A stretch of 64,000 nucleotides of DNA from Bacteroidia bacterium (GTDB taxonomy: Bacteria > Bacteroidota > Bacteroidia > Flavobacteriales_D > Cryomorphaceae): contig JAUICL010000003.1 of the NCBI GenBank assembly GCA_030427905.1, positions 434,001 through 498,000 of the forward strand, written 5' to 3'. Below, one piece after another: positions 1 to 8,998 of the stretch. Under the pieces are notes generated by a model that saw nothing but the letters and a program-made list of their open reading frames with translations, ran no database searches and had not been told where the DNA came from. Both the position numbers and the translations under genes were made by a program. The stretch's first letter is position 1; every line of letters starts with the position of its first letter.

Positions 1-61
1 AAGCATTGATGATCACCAATCAAAAATGGTATCAATAATGACCGATAAAAAAGCTGCTTAA
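1..61 (+). other. possible 3' tail of an upstream gene
   Basis: One plus-strand frame is open from base 2 to a TAA at 59-61, which would give a C-terminus ending in TDKKAA. A second frame is also open, to a TAA at 36-38. Either could be the end of a gene that begins before the window, or both could be chance, since about 20 open codons is weak evidence. Confidence 0.2.
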
Positions 62-87
62 AATGGAACAAAACGCACCTTAAGCAG
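54..87. repeat. 8-bp inverted repeat upstream of the first gene
   Basis: CTGCTTAA (54-61) and TTAAGCAG (80-87) form a perfect inverted repeat with an 18-base spacer, ending 15 bases before the ATG at 103. There is no T-run, so it is not a standard intrinsic terminator. It could be an mRNA stem or an operator. Confidence 0.35.
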
Positions 88-102
88 TATACGAGATACA
101 TT

Positions 103-2133
103 ATGAAAAGCCCCATTCATCATATAGCGCTTGTCATTTGCGCTTGTTGTATCTCTTTTTCGACTTATTCTCAAGAAGATACAACGAGTACAAATGCCGG
201 TATCGAACTCAACCGGCCAATGCTCGAGTTGGGGGTAGGTACCTTTAATTATTTCGGTGATGTTGGAAAACTAAACGGAATTGGTTCCACCAGCCACCTG
301 AATTGGGGATATCGCATCGCATTCAAAAACCAGTTGTCAAATTCATTCAACGCCGACCTTTTCTTCCTTTTTGGAAGTATTACGGCGAACGAAAGACTCG
401 TAGACAATGATGTAAACTTTGAATCGAAAATTCGCATGGGAGGGCTATCTATCAGCTATAATTTCAACGCCCTGCTACCCGAAGATCGAAAGGTTACGCC
501 TTACATCTCTCTGGGTATTGCTTCGTACGACTTTAGCACCAAAAGTGATTTGTATGATGCGCAAGGACGATTTTACAATTATTGGGACGACGGTTCCATT
601 CGAGACATCGCTCAAAACGACCCCAATGCTGGGAACGCCGTTGAAATTCAACGCGACTATGATTACGAGACGGATTTAAGAAAATTCTCAGATCGCGAGG
701 GCGATTACGACCTTAGGGCAGTCACCATTCCAGTTGGGATTGGAGCTGAACTGGAGATGACTCCTTCGTTTACCTTAAGGCTAGGAACTGAGTTTCACAT
801 TGGACTCTCTGACAATCTAGACAATATTAATGATGACTCGTATGAGTCGACCCGAAGTGGGAACGATCATTTTATGTATTCCAGCATCGGGCTAGCCTAC
901 AATTTAAAACACAAAAAGAAGGCGCCTAAAGAGTCTTTCCTACCGATGAGTGAAGACTTGCTCGCACTCGAATATGAAGATGAAGACCAAGACGGGATAG
1001 CTGACATCATAGACCATTGCCCAGGAACTCCAGCTGAAGCTGATGTCGATGAATTTGGATGTCCACTGGATGGCGATAAGGACGGTGTGCCAGACTATCT
1101 CGATCTCGAACCGAATTCAGTCGCAGATGCCAAAGTTAATTCCGATGGAGTTGCGCTTACAGATGAAGAGATAAGCGCCATGTATAAGGCCTATTTGAGT
1201 GACTCCGGTGAAATGACCTATGTGAAGTCTGCTACCTATACAGCCGATCTGAAACTTAAGCGCAAGATCAGCCAGTCAAATGGCTATCGTGTGACAATCC
1301 TCGATAGCGATGACCTGAGTAGCGATGAAATTGCAAGTCTTCTTTCTATTAAAGACGTGAAGTTCATTGAAACGGCTTCTGGTGGGCAATACTATCTAGG
1401 AACTTACCAATCACTCACAGAAGCGGTTGAAAAACAGATGATGGTTTATCAATTCGACACTGAAATTGAACATTTGGTAGACGGTCAAGCCACAATGGTA
1501 GGCCAAGAAGATATAGCAGGGGTAATGGAAGGTATCGACGCCTCTCATATCGATCCAGACGTAGTGGTATTCCGTGTACAGATCGGTGCGTATCGGTACA
1601 GATTATCAAAAGATGTCTTCAAAGAAGTTCCTGATTTACTTGTGATTGAAGGAAACGACGGGTTGACCCGGTATGTATCTGGATCTTTCTACACGATACA
1701 AGAAGCTGCAGAGCACAAAGTTGACCTACTCCTGAAAGGTTTTGAAGGAGCGTTCGTAACAGCGTATCGCGGTGGTAAACGAATCAAGCTAAAAGAAGCT
1801 GGAGCCACAGTAAATTCAAAGGAAAACATCGAAGCCAAGGAATCTGGGCAGATAAACAAAGACCTCGTAAAATACACCGTTAAAATCGGAGCATTTGAAG
1901 GTCGTGTACCTGCAGAAACATTGGGTGAGTTTATGAATCTTGGTGGTGTGAGACCAGTGCGAAACACAGATGGAATTACCACCTACGTTTATGGTATGTA
2001 CAATTCGTTTGAAGAAGCCGAACATACTGCCCGCGTCTTGAAGGAAGATGGGTTCGAAGATGCCGAAGTTGTAGGTGATTTCAATGGGAAAATCATCGAT
2101 GCGGACGAAGCCAAAAAGATTAAAGGCGAATAA
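103..2133 (+). CDS. outer membrane beta-barrel protein with TSP3 repeats and three SPOR-like domains
   Basis: The 676-residue protein starts with a signal peptide (about 1-23, cleavage after TYSQ). Residues about 35-275 look like an OmpA-type eight-stranded barrel, with alternating aromatic/polar strands and an internal 'GVGTFNYFGDVG' start typical of Bacteroidota barrel proteins. Two acidic calcium-binding thrombospondin type 3-like repeats follow at about 290-340 (DEDQDGIADIIDHCPGTP, DGDKDGVPDYLDLEPNS). Three SPOR-like units begin near residues 394, 490 and 591 (VQIGAYRY, VKIGAFEG). In known proteins SPOR domains bind denuded peptidoglycan, so an outer-membrane-to-wall link is likely. This is inference, because the usual OmpA_C domain is absent and SPOR-like units occupy its place. 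It stands alone and converges on comEC with three bases between stop codons. Confidence 0.75.
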   Translation: MKSPIHHIALVICACCISFSTYSQEDTTSTNAGIELNRPMLELGVGTFNYFGDVGKLNGIGSTSHLNWGYRIAFKNQLSNSFNADLFFLFGSITANERLVDNDVNFESKIRMGGLSISYNFNALLPEDRKVTPYISLGIASYDFSTKSDLYDAQGRFYNYWDDGSIRDIAQNDPNAGNAVEIQRDYDYETDLRKFSDREGDYDLRAVTIPVGIGAELEMTPSFTLRLGTEFHIGLSDNLDNINDDSYESTRSGNDHFMYSSIGLAYNLKHKKKAPKESFLPMSEDLLALEYEDEDQDGIADIIDHCPGTPAEADVDEFGCPLDGDKDGVPDYLDLEPNSVADAKVNSDGVALTDEEISAMYKAYLSDSGEMTYVKSATYTADLKLKRKISQSNGYRVTILDSDDLSSDEIASLLSIKDVKFIETASGGQYYLGTYQSLTEAVEKQMMVYQFDTEIEHLVDGQATMVGQEDIAGVMEGIDASHIDPDVVVFRVQIGAYRYRLSKDVFKEVPDLLVIEGNDGLTRYVSGSFYTIQEAAEHKVDLLLKGFEGAFVTAYRGGKRIKLKEAGATVNSKENIEAKESGQINKDLVKYTVKIGAFEGRVPAETLGEFMNLGGVRPVRNTDGITTYVYGMYNSFEEAEHTARVLKEDGFEDAEVVGDFNGKIIDADEAKKIKGE

Positions 2134-2136
2134 GCA

Positions 2137-4074
2137 CTAATCTAAAGGTTTGAGATAGATTCCCTGATTCTTTATACACCAAATATTGGCTTCGCTGGGT
2201 TCTTCCCAACATCTATTGACTACGTAAAGGCTGGTTGAATCTGAAAAGAATCTCGCGTCTTTGGCTAAAATAAGACTAGTATACATCGTGTCGTAGACGC
2301 TCGGAACTGAGAATTCAGAGGTGAATTTTATATCGGAAGCATAGATACCCCTTTCAGTTAGTAAACCATCCACATAAAAACCTATACCCGATGTAGAATC
2401 GGCTGGGTAAGCGAAAACTTCAGCCGAATATCCGTTCTGAACGATCACTACTGGGTGGCTCGGACCTTCTACGATGAGCATTTCATTGGTTGAAATGACC
2501 ATAAGCTCCTTGGCTATCCACACGATTAGAAGCACAGCAGCACTTCCTAAGGGGTAATAGAGCCTCCATTGCACCGGACTTCGACCCCACTTATAAACGA
2601 GAAAAATGGTGATGTACAAAAGAATGACACTTGGTACAGATAACCGCAGCCCTTTCGAGACAGCTCCAGGGGCATTTGCAAAGACATCGACAATGAAATT
2701 GAGTGTCCAAATAAATCCCTGCGGTATCCAAAACACCAATTCACCCAAATAAGGAATCCAGGAGAGCAACAATGCAACCAACCCTGAATAAATTGTAAAC
2801 CCTGTGAGCGGAATGATGCAGAGATTTGAGATCATGAAGTAATTGGGAAATTGGTGGAAGTAATAGATGCTCATCGGAAATGTCATGAGCTGTGCACAAA
2901 AGGAAACCACGGCAATACTCCAAATCTTATCCACCCACTTTGACTTTGGCATCCACATATTGTGAATGGGTTTGAAGAATAAAGCAATGCCCACGACTGC
3001 GGCATACGAAAGTTGAAATCCAACTTCGAAGAGAATCGACGGATGGACTAGTAACAGCAATACTGCGCTCGCAGACAGATTATTATATATAGAATTGTAT
3101 CGGTTTATTGATTTCCCGATAGCTATAAACGAAAACATCGTGGTAGCCCGAAGCACCGACGGAGAGAACCCCGAAATAGCAGCGTATCCCCAAAGAAATA
3201 AAAGCACCAGCACAAGTCCTAGATTTCGCTTATAACGGGTTGGCATCCACCCTAAAAGGACATACTGCAAAACCATGTAGATGATGCCGACGTGAAGCCC
3301 ACTGACCGCAAGAATGTGTACCACTCCAGCGTCAGCATACGAAGATTTGAGATCTCGATCAAGGCTTTGCCTATGTCCCAGTATAAGGGCTGATGCTACT
3401 TCTTTCTCGCGCTTCCCCATCAACGACTGATCGAAAATCGAAACCAATCCCATTTGAATCCTTCGAATTCTGTGGATAAATCTGGGTTTAGCTTGGAAAT
3501 CGTTGACAAGAAGTGAGTCGGTAAACCCCGTATAAAATATGCCCTTAGATCTTAAGTAATCTGCATAGCTATATTGCGCGGGGTTGACCGGTTGATCAGG
3601 TGGGTTCAGGCTGGCCTGGAACGTCACGGCATTTCCGGGCATAAGTTCACCTACATTCTTGGCGTAAATCAGGCATCCCGTATCAATACTTCGAATTTCG
3701 CCATACGCGTTCTCAATAGTTGAAAGCTTGATCTCGAGCTGGTCAAACTTTTCGCCTTTCCTTGGGGCGTACTCAACTATGCCTTGATAGGTCATTTTCT
3801 GGTAGGGCAGCCCTACTGGATCGCGCAAAACTTCCAATTGGATCAACCCAAGCCCAAGTAATAAAAAGCAAAGCGTGCTAAATATTCCGAAAACAGGGCT
3901 GCGTCGGTTTTGGGCAATCGCACCAACTCGCCAGAGGAGAACGCCCAAACAAACTAGAAGGGAAACAGCTACCACAAACCAAGGAAGGATAGGCACATAA
4001 TGGCCTATGGTGATCCCAATCACCAAGGCTATAACGATGCGAGTAAGGGGTGAACTATGCCAAAATGAACGCAT
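2137..4074 (-). CDS. comEC: ComEC/Rec2 family DNA uptake channel protein
   Basis: A 645-residue polytopic membrane protein. The N-terminus has several membrane segments and a DUF4131-like soluble region. The central competence domain carries the family signature around residues 225-275 (LGHRQSLD, then DAGVVHILAVSGLHVGII), followed by many hydrophobic helices to about residue 530. ComEC is the inner membrane channel that moves single-stranded DNA into the cytoplasm during natural transformation. The C-terminal stretch of about 110 residues is soluble and shows no HxHxDH metallo-beta-lactamase motif, so this is the short form common in Bacteroidota. The start codon lies directly against the T-tract of an upstream terminator, so expression may depend on read-through or a promoter overlapping that hairpin. 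Confidence 0.9.
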   Translation of the reverse strand: MRSFWHSSPLTRIVIALVIGITIGHYVPILPWFVVAVSLLVCLGVLLWRVGAIAQNRRSPVFGIFSTLCFLLLGLGLIQLEVLRDPVGLPYQKMTYQGIVEYAPRKGEKFDQLEIKLSTIENAYGEIRSIDTGCLIYAKNVGELMPGNAVTFQASLNPPDQPVNPAQYSYADYLRSKGIFYTGFTDSLLVNDFQAKPRFIHRIRRIQMGLVSIFDQSLMGKREKEVASALILGHRQSLDRDLKSSYADAGVVHILAVSGLHVGIIYMVLQYVLLGWMPTRYKRNLGLVLVLLFLWGYAAISGFSPSVLRATTMFSFIAIGKSINRYNSIYNNLSASAVLLLLVHPSILFEVGFQLSYAAVVGIALFFKPIHNMWMPKSKWVDKIWSIAVVSFCAQLMTFPMSIYYFHQFPNYFMISNLCIIPLTGFTIYSGLVALLLSWIPYLGELVFWIPQGFIWTLNFIVDVFANAPGAVSKGLRLSVPSVILLYITIFLVYKWGRSPVQWRLYYPLGSAAVLLIVWIAKELMVISTNEMLIVEGPSHPVVIVQNGYSAEVFAYPADSTSGIGFYVDGLLTERGIYASDIKFTSEFSVPSVYDTMYTSLILAKDARFFSDSTSLYVVNRCWEEPSEANIWCIKNQGIYLKPLD

Positions 4075-4097
4075 AAAAAAAGGGCCTAAGCCCTTTT
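4075..4097 (-). terminator. intrinsic terminator after the T9SS protein gene
   Basis: Read on the minus strand, AAAAGGGC, loop TTAG and GCCCTTTT form an 8-bp stem whose 3' side runs into a seven-T tract (complement of 4075-4081). It lies 38 bases after the stop of the gene ending at 4136, and the T-tract touches the comEC ATG. Confidence 0.8.
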
Positions 4098-4135
4098 AAA
4101 TTAGTTCAATCAGATTTAAATCGCTTGCCTTCAGG

Positions 4136-5488
4136 TTAAAAAACGGCAATTTTGGTGCTTTTCACCCCTTGAGTACCGTAGGCTCTAAGTACATAAATTC
4201 CCTCAACCAATCCGGGAATACTCCAGTCATGCTGAGTGGGCTCTGTTAATGCATTAATTCGGTCAGCCCCAACAATGCGCCCATTCATATCGAGGAGTTC
4301 TACAGTCATTTGCTCTGACATGTCAGAACTCAAAGTAAACGTCACCGTACCATTGTCTAGTGAAGATTTAACCACATCAAGCTCAACACCTCCCGCTATG
4401 GTCATTTCAGAAAGTGTCGTTTCATAATCATCCCCAATATTCAATTCATCGTTAGGCGGAGCAATTCCAGTTATTGGACCGTCGATTGTAATATTGCAGA
4501 CTGAAGAATAATCTCCGCTCAATCCCCCTTGATTTACTTTCACATCAAGATCGTATGAATCTCCGGGAATAAGTCCTTCAACCCATTCTAGTCTTATAAA
4601 TCGATTGCCTCCTACACGGGTATAAATTAATTCTTCTTGCGCCTGAGATGTGTTATTGAATCTCCAGGTATAGGATGAAGCATTGCAAACTTCAACTGCT
4701 TGCACTTGAAAGTTTAGCGGATAAGTTCCACCACAGGGGTAAAGATCGGTTCTCAGCCCAGTATTGGGAACAAAGTTATTCGTGGACATAAATCGCCCTT
4801 GGCCAACAGGGCCTTCTTGGCCATTCACTTCCGCAAATACTCTAACCACATAGGTTTGGCCTAAACTCAACCCTTCTACATCAGACAATCTTATTAGTCT
4901 GTAATAGCTATCACCATAAGCTTCAACTTGGGCAAACAAATCATCGAAAACCCAACGATACTGATCAGCCCCACCGACCGGGTCTGCGCCGATGATGTCA
5001 CAGAAATTAAAAATGCCATTCCCATATTGGGCTTCGAGTTGGGTCGTCAAAACATTCGGAACGAGTCCAATGATACATGAAGGGCCATAAGTACCGAGCT
5101 CAGCACCAGGGTTTAGTGCTATTCGTACGCTTACTTCGTATGTTCTCCCGTACTGGATTTCATCAAACCATTCCAATCTAAAGTTTGGATTCGTACCGTT
5201 TGGAGAAACCACTTCATAGGTGTTGAAAGGTGCTTCAAGCTCTACAAACCTAAATTGGTAGTACGCTACATCTTGGGTTTGACTATATGGAACTTGAGTT
5301 GATTTGATCAAATCATTCGTTGTATAATCCATGACTCCACAATATTGAGGCAACAGCTCCATTGTTGGAACTGGCGGCGGAGCTGGGGAAAAACTTTTTT
5401 CTGCAATCAGAACTGAAGGAGCAGAAATTGCTTCTATTGAACTAGCAAGTACGTAAACTGCTAGTAGAGACCATACTATATTTCTCAT
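4136..5488 (-). CDS. T9SS-secreted protein with tandem fibronectin-like repeats and type A sorting domain
   Basis: The start is placed at the internal ATG (5486-5488), giving MRNIVWSLLAVYVLASSIEA as signal peptide. The longer reading frame to 5533 would run through a promoter-like -7 element. The mature protein holds three related units of about 100 residues, each with a pattern like YxWRF...FIRLxxVxGLxxGxxYxVxV and a closing Cys (SCII, VCNI), resembling fibronectin-type folds. The last 80 residues are a type A T9SS C-terminal sorting domain (VELLDMNGRIVG, then GIYVLRAYG and a basic KSTKIAVF end). It is therefore probably exported and anchored at or released from the cell surface. No catalytic motif is visible. 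The repeats resemble those at the end of the M43 protease at 49998-54188. Confidence 0.75.
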   Translation of the reverse strand: MRNIVWSLLAVYVLASSIEAISAPSVLIAEKSFSPAPPPVPTMELLPQYCGVMDYTTNDLIKSTQVPYSQTQDVAYYQFRFVELEAPFNTYEVVSPNGTNPNFRLEWFDEIQYGRTYEVSVRIALNPGAELGTYGPSCIIGLVPNVLTTQLEAQYGNGIFNFCDIIGADPVGGADQYRWVFDDLFAQVEAYGDSYYRLIRLSDVEGLSLGQTYVVRVFAEVNGQEGPVGQGRFMSTNNFVPNTGLRTDLYPCGGTYPLNFQVQAVEVCNASSYTWRFNNTSQAQEELIYTRVGGNRFIRLEWVEGLIPGDSYDLDVKVNQGGLSGDYSSVCNITIDGPITGIAPPNDELNIGDDYETTLSEMTIAGGVELDVVKSSLDNGTVTFTLSSDMSEQMTVELLDMNGRIVGADRINALTEPTQHDWSIPGLVEGIYVLRAYGTQGVKSTKIAVF

Positions 5489-5520
5489 TATTACAGCATA
5501 AGGGATAATAATACCTATAA

Positions 5521-5549
5521 CGAAAATAGGCATTCGCAGTCACCTCAAA
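5521..5549 (-). promoter_or_regulatory. candidate promoter of the T9SS protein gene
   Basis: On the minus strand a TTTG (5546-5549) and a TATTTTCG (5521-5528) are separated by 17 bases, one mismatch from TTTG-N17-20-TAnnTTTG. It would give a leader of about 30 bases before the ATG at 5488. Confidence 0.4.
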
Positions 5550-5593
5550 TCAAGTTGAACGAAATAAGTCTTAACAATCGAATGTCAGGTAGT

Positions 5594-6580
5594 TCACCCC
5601 ATTTTCTGAACTAACTCTGCTGTTCTGGTAGCGTAACCATACTCATTGTCGTACCAAGATACCACGCGAATGAAGTTTCCATTGGCAGCTGTCATTCCTG
5701 CATCGAAAATGCTGCTATGCGTATTTCCAATAACATCTACAGATACAATTGGGTCTTGCTGATACTCTAAAATACCCCTTAAAGCGTTCTCAGACGCTTC
5801 CTTCATAGCCGCATTAATCTCGTCGGCGGTGACTGGTCGACTCAAGGTAGCCACCAAGTCGGTCATAGATCCGGTTTGAGTAGGAACGCGCGTCGCGATA
5901 CCGTCGAGTTTGCCATTCAATTGAGGTAAAACGAGACCAACAGCTACGGCTGCCCCAGTAGATGTAGGAATGATAGAAGCCGCAGCCGCTCTAGCTCTTC
6001 GCAAATCAGAATGTGGCGCATCTTGTAGGCGTTGATCGGCAGTGAAAGCGTGAATGGTGTTGATATACCCACGCTCAATTCCAAACTTCTCGTCTAATAT
6101 TTTCGCCACTGGAGCTAGGCAGTTGGTTGTGCAGCTAGCATTGGATACAATGGTGTCATCGGCTGTCAACGTATCATCATTCACACCGATCACCACCGTC
6201 TTGATACCTGCCTTTGCCGGGGCGGAAATAACAACTTTGCGTGCTCCTGCTTTCAAATGCTTGCCCGCACCTTCTTCATCTCTGAAAATGCCGGTGCTTT
6301 CCACCACGATGTCCACATTTAAATCTTTCCACGGAAGCTGTTCAGGGTCTCGTTGAGCAAATAGAGCCACCTCAATACCGTTTACGATGAGACTGCTTTC
6401 TCCGTGACTTACTTCTCCTTGAAATTTCCCTTGGTTGGAATCGTATTTGAATAAGTGCGCTAGTGTCTTCGCATCCGTCAAATCGTTTACAGCTACTACT
6501 TCAACTTGCTTGTTCTTAATCAGTTCGCGAAACGTAAGGCGACCTATTCTTCCAAATCCATTTATGGCAACTCGTATCAT
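5594..6580 (-). CDS. gap: glyceraldehyde-3-phosphate dehydrogenase, type I
   Basis: A 328-residue enzyme that converts glyceraldehyde 3-phosphate, phosphate and NAD(+) to 1,3-bisphosphoglycerate in glycolysis and gluconeogenesis. The N-terminus has the NAD-binding Rossmann motif INGFGRIGR. The active-site signature SNASCTTNCLAP (catalytic Cys near residue 149) is intact, and the C-terminal WYDNEYGYATR is present. Length and motifs are normal for the family. It has its own good promoter match upstream and the downstream gene has a separate candidate promoter, so it is probably monocistronic or nearly so. Confidence 0.97.
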   Translation of the reverse strand: MIRVAINGFGRIGRLTFRELIKNKQVEVVAVNDLTDAKTLAHLFKYDSNQGKFQGEVSHGESSLIVNGIEVALFAQRDPEQLPWKDLNVDIVVESTGIFRDEEGAGKHLKAGARKVVISAPAKAGIKTVVIGVNDDTLTADDTIVSNASCTTNCLAPVAKILDEKFGIERGYINTIHAFTADQRLQDAPHSDLRRARAAAASIIPTSTGAAVAVGLVLPQLNGKLDGIATRVPTQTGSMTDLVATLSRPVTADEINAAMKEASENALRGILEYQQDPIVSVDVIGNTHSSIFDAGMTAANGNFIRVVSWYDNEYGYATRTAELVQKMG

Positions 6581-6604
6581 ATTAATCTAAGTGTCGTTTA
6601 AACA

Positions 6605-6634
6605 CAAAGTTAGTGGTATACAGTTCTCATCCAA
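6605..6634 (-). promoter_or_regulatory. Bacteroidota-type promoter of gap
   Basis: On the minus strand, TTG (6632-6634) is followed after 19 bases by TAACTTTG (6605-6612), an exact match to the TAnnTTTG -7 consensus. The leader would be about 20 bases. Confidence 0.6.
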
Positions 6635-6662
6635 GAGAATTCGCGAAAATGACTGCGGATAA

Positions 6663-7616
6663 TTACAAGAAGCTCTGAATCAAACCCTCTACTGTCATCC
6701 CTTCGGCTTCGGCTTGATAATTTCGTACGATTCTATGGCGCAAAATTGACTCTGCTACCGCCTTCACATCTTCAATATCAGGAGAATACTTACCATGCAA
6801 AATGGCGTGGCACTTTGCTCCTACAATTAAATACTGAGATGCTCTTGGACCAGCTCCCCAACTCAAGAACTGATTGGTTTCTGCCGATGCATTAATGGTA
6901 TTTGGTCTGGTCTTAGCTACAACCTTCACAGCGTACTCTACCACATTGTCTGACACAGGTACTCTTCTTACCAAGTCTTGGATATGTAGAATCTCTTCGG
7001 CCGAAACCACTTTATTGACCTTTTGGCTCGTACCAGAAGTGGTTGATTTTACAACATTCACTTCTTCTTCAAAACTCGGGTAGTCTACCCAAATATTAAA
7101 CATAAAGCGGTCTAGCTGTGCCTCAGGAAGCGGGTAAGTCCCTTCTTGCTCTATCGGGTTTTGCGTGGCCAAAACAAAAAATGGCTTTGGTAAGTCGTAG
7201 CGATGCCCCGCAGCCGTCACGGCCTTTTCTTGCATGGCTTCGAGTAAGGCGGCCTGAGTTTTGGGAGGAGTACGGTTGATCTCATCTGCCAAAATAACGT
7301 TGGCAAACAAGGGCCCTTTTACGAATTTAAAATGTCTGTTCTCATCGAGAATTTCCGAACCGATAATATCGCTCGGCATCAGGTCAGGCGTAAACTGTAT
7401 ACGATTGAAGCTAAGTCCAAGGGTTTCAGAAATGGTATTGACAAGAAGCGTTTTGGCTAGTCCGGGAACTCCAACGAGGAGACAATGCCCCCCACTAAAA
7501 ATGGAGATGAGTAGCTCATTAATCACTTCATCTTGTCCGATGATCACTTTTCCGATTTCGGATTTTAGTGCTGCATATTTGTCTGCAAGTGATTTTACTG
7601 CTTCTACGTCGTTCAT
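6663..7616 (-). CDS. MoxR family AAA ATPase
   Basis: A 317-residue AAA+ ATPase with Walker A GVPGLAKT (about residue 45), Walker B VILADEIN (about 108), a sensor region LATQNPIEQEGTYPLPEAQLDRF and the C-terminal AAA lid. MoxR proteins act as chaperones that help assemble or activate partner proteins, often with VWA-domain partners and in envelope stress systems. No VWA gene is adjacent. It lies 17 bases after the surA-like gene, as last member of a probable isomerase/chaperone operon, which fits a role in envelope protein quality control. Confidence 0.92.
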   Translation of the reverse strand: MNDVEAVKSLADKYAALKSEIGKVIIGQDEVINELLISIFSGGHCLLVGVPGLAKTLLVNTISETLGLSFNRIQFTPDLMPSDIIGSEILDENRHFKFVKGPLFANVILADEINRTPPKTQAALLEAMQEKAVTAAGHRYDLPKPFFVLATQNPIEQEGTYPLPEAQLDRFMFNIWVDYPSFEEEVNVVKSTTSGTSQKVNKVVSAEEILHIQDLVRRVPVSDNVVEYAVKVVAKTRPNTINASAETNQFLSWGAGPRASQYLIVGAKCHAILHGKYSPDIEDVKAVAESILRHRIVRNYQAEAEGMTVEGLIQSFL

Positions 7617-7633
7617 AGCTGTGTTTGGTTAGT

Positions 7634-8998
7634 TTATTTAAAATCCTCTTCTTTTTTCCAAGGATAGCCGAAATTACAAGAACTATAGTCATCGTTCAAC
7701 TTGATATAGGTCTTTTCGATGTGTTCCCGCACCCACTTATCCATAAGTTCGCCCTTCAGACGCTCCGATGCCATAGCCTGAAGGTTTTGATAGTCATCCT
7801 TCATATTCGCCCGGTGTGGCTCGGTCTGCCCTACAAGTTTTACAATTCGGTATCCTTTCTCCCGGCCTTGCCCTTGGAAGTAAAACGACTTGGTCATTTC
7901 ATTGAGCTCCAAGGTGTCTATGGCTAGAAAGAGTGTTGGGTCAAGTTCTTCAATTTCCCAAACGGTAGAACCTTTGGCCGGATTCATCAACAAACCATTT
8001 TGATTCTTGGTGTTCTCATCATCCGAAAACTTTGCTGCTGCAAACTCAAACGAAAGTGAGTCTCGCGATACAAGCGTTCGAATAGAGTCCAATTCAGTCC
8101 GCGCAATGGAAAGCTCTTTGGCTGTCACTTTTGGGACAATCAGAATATGGTTAGCCTCGTACATCTCCCCTCTACGTTCCACCATTTGCATGATGTGCCA
8201 TCCATAGTCCGTTTTAAAAGGTGCTGAGATTTCACCATCTTCTAGATTAAACGCCACAGCATCGAATTCTGGTACCCATGTACCCCGACTTTGCATTCCC
8301 AAACTCCCACCTTTCGACGAAGAACCAGGGTCATCACTGTAAAGCACTGCAAGCGTTGCAAAATCTTCTTTACCAGCTTCTACATCTTCCTTAAACTGCC
8401 GCAAGCGCTTCCTTACACGCTCTATTTCCTCGATGTCAGGAGCGGGATACTTCACAATTTGCGCCAGTTCTACAGATGCGCTAATGAATGGTAGACTATC
8501 CTGAGGAATTTCATTAAAATACTGCTGGACATCATTTGGAGTCACATTAAGAGAAGCAGTTATTTCGCTCTCCATGCGCTGTACCATAATTTGATCACGT
8601 AGTACCTCGCGAAACTCTTCTTTGATCTCGGCAATAGATTTGCCGTAGTACTCTTCGAGCTTCTCTTCTGAGCCAATCTGGCGAATGAATACTGAAAGGC
8701 GCTTGTTGAGCTCCCCTTCTACCATGGACTCTGGCACTTCAAGTGAATCGACCTTACCCTGATTGAGCAGGAGCTTCTCGAACAGAAGTTCTTCCAAAAC
8801 CTGACAATCTGTAATGTCTAAACCATAGCCTTGGCTCTTGATTTGATTCTTCTGAATTTGAATGTCGCTGTAAAGAATAATCTCCGCTCCTACTACTGCT
8901 ACAATTTCATCAATAACCCTTTCTTGTGCTGTGCTGGTTGTGGCCAAGCATAGAACAGAAATTGTCAAAATGAATAACTTCTTAACTATTCTTTCCAT
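7634..8998 (-). CDS. surA: SurA-like periplasmic chaperone/peptidyl-prolyl isomerase
   Basis: 454 residues with an N-terminal signal peptide (MERIVKKLFILTISVLC..., cleavage near TAQ) and a SurA N-terminal chaperone domain starting IDEIVAVVGAEIILYSDI. A first parvulin domain lies at about 170-270 (YSDDPGSSSKGGSLGM, then FKTDYGWHIMQM). A second, weaker parvulin-like unit lies at about 275-385. SurA escorts outer membrane barrel proteins through the periplasm. Its start overlaps the end of the upstream lipoprotein gene by 13 bases, which implies translational coupling. The MoxR gene follows after 17 bases. Confidence 0.9.
   Translation of the reverse strand: MERIVKKLFILTISVLCLATTSTAQERVIDEIVAVVGAEIILYSDIQIQKNQIKSQGYGLDITDCQVLEELLFEKLLLNQGKVDSLEVPESMVEGELNKRLSVFIRQIGSEEKLEEYYGKSIAEIKEEFREVLRDQIMVQRMESEITASLNVTPNDVQQYFNEIPQDSLPFISASVELAQIVKYPAPDIEEIERVRKRLRQFKEDVEAGKEDFATLAVLYSDDPGSSSKGGSLGMQSRGTWVPEFDAVAFNLEDGEISAPFKTDYGWHIMQMVERRGEMYEANHILIVPKVTAKELSIARTELDSIRTLVSRDSLSFEFAAAKFSDDENTKNQNGLLMNPAKGSTVWEIEELDPTLFLAIDTLELNEMTKSFYFQGQGREKGYRIVKLVGQTEPHRANMKDDYQNLQAMASERLKGELMDKWVREHIEKTYIKLNDDYSSCNFGYPWKKEEDFK

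Noticed and set aside
2137-2500. Metallo-beta-lactamase domain at the ComEC C-terminus
   Set aside because: No HxHxDH motif is seen and the region is too short.
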